The position numbers and the translations under genes are program-made. Below are positions 4,943 through 5,131 of a stretch of 5,131 nucleotides of DNA, piece after piece (position 1 is the first letter of the stretch; every line of letters begins with the position of its first letter). The DNA is from Candidatus Omnitrophota bacterium (GTDB taxonomy: Bacteria > Omnitrophota > Gorgyraeia > Duberdicusellales > Duberdicusellaceae), in the NCBI GenBank assembly GCA_015486615.1, contig WFRI01000045.1, positions 1 through 5,131 of the forward strand, in the 5' to 3' direction. A model generated the notes under the pieces. That model saw only the letters and a program-made list of their open reading frames with translations, did no database searches and was not told where the DNA came from.

Positions 4943-5131
4943 CTAGAGTTTTAACAATCTTTTTTCTATATTATTCAAAGAATCTTTAGTTAAAACTAAG
5001 TTTTTAACCCGCAAGACATCATAGGCATTCAAATCTCCGGCGCCAATCACTCTTACTCTTTTTATATTTCTTGAACTTAACAAAACATTTTTGGGCACAG
5101 TACTATCTACAAATAACGCAGAGCCTTTCAA
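4943..5131 (-). CDS. rplD: 50S ribosomal protein L4, C-terminal part (uL4)
   Basis: Only the last 62 or so codons are in the window; the gene runs off the high-coordinate edge. The fragment has the order typical of the L4 C-terminus: a SALFVDS strand, VLLSSRNIKRVRVI, the LNAYDVLRVKNLVLTKDSL segment, and a closing helix NNIEKRLLK. L4 binds 23S rRNA domain I and reaches into the exit tunnel with a loop that is not in this window. In several bacteria L4 also represses its own operon through the leader, which would lie outside the window. Full-length proteins are about 200 residues, so two thirds are missing. Its place before rplW agrees with the S10 operon order. Confidence 0.93.
   Translation of the reverse strand: MKGSALFVDSTVPKNVLLSSRNIKRVRVIGAGDLNAYDVLRVKNLVLTKDSLNNIEKRLLKL

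Overview
The window is a block of ribosomal protein genes, all on the minus strand, read from high to low coordinates. The order is rplD (3' end only), rplW, rplB, rpsS, rplV, rpsC, rplP, rpmC, rpsQ, rplN, rplX, rplE, rpsN (zinc type). This is the standard bacterial S10 operon running without a break into the spc operon. No promoter-sized gap lies between the two halves: every junction from 385 to 5131 is either an overlap or a spacer of at most 15 nt, so the 13 genes are probably one transcript. The products are L4, L23, L2, S19, L22, S3, L16, L29, S17, L14, L24, L5 and S14. All belong to the translation machinery, and the complete ones are of normal length.

The organism is a bacterium: gene order, Shine-Dalgarno sites, and bacterial L2, L16 and S3. 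It is moderately AT-rich by eye. It uses the short zinc-binding S14 (CxxC-x12-CxxC) and an L24 with a C-terminal four-cysteine knuckle. I cannot fix the phylum from sequence alone. The style of the spacer repeats and the mix of protein features suggest an uncultivated lineage such as Omnitrophota, but this is a low-confidence impression.

The only non-coding stretch is 1-198, downstream of rpsN. The spc operon normally continues here with rpsH (S8) after a short gap, but no rpsH coding sequence starts in the window. The spacer instead holds three tandem GC-rich inverted-repeat units (31-124), a triple 7-mer CATTTTR (126-146) and a triple 6-mer TAAAYC (161-178). It looks like a REP-like or composite repeat inserted inside, or at the end of, a highly conserved operon, and it is the most unusual part of the window.

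Smaller points of interest are an arginine in place of the last glycine of the S3 KH-domain GxxG loop, a 26-nt overlap between rpmC and rpsQ, ATGA or TAATG coupling at several junctions, and two GTG starts (rpsC, rpsN) each with a strong ribosome binding site. I see no wholly new gene system here.
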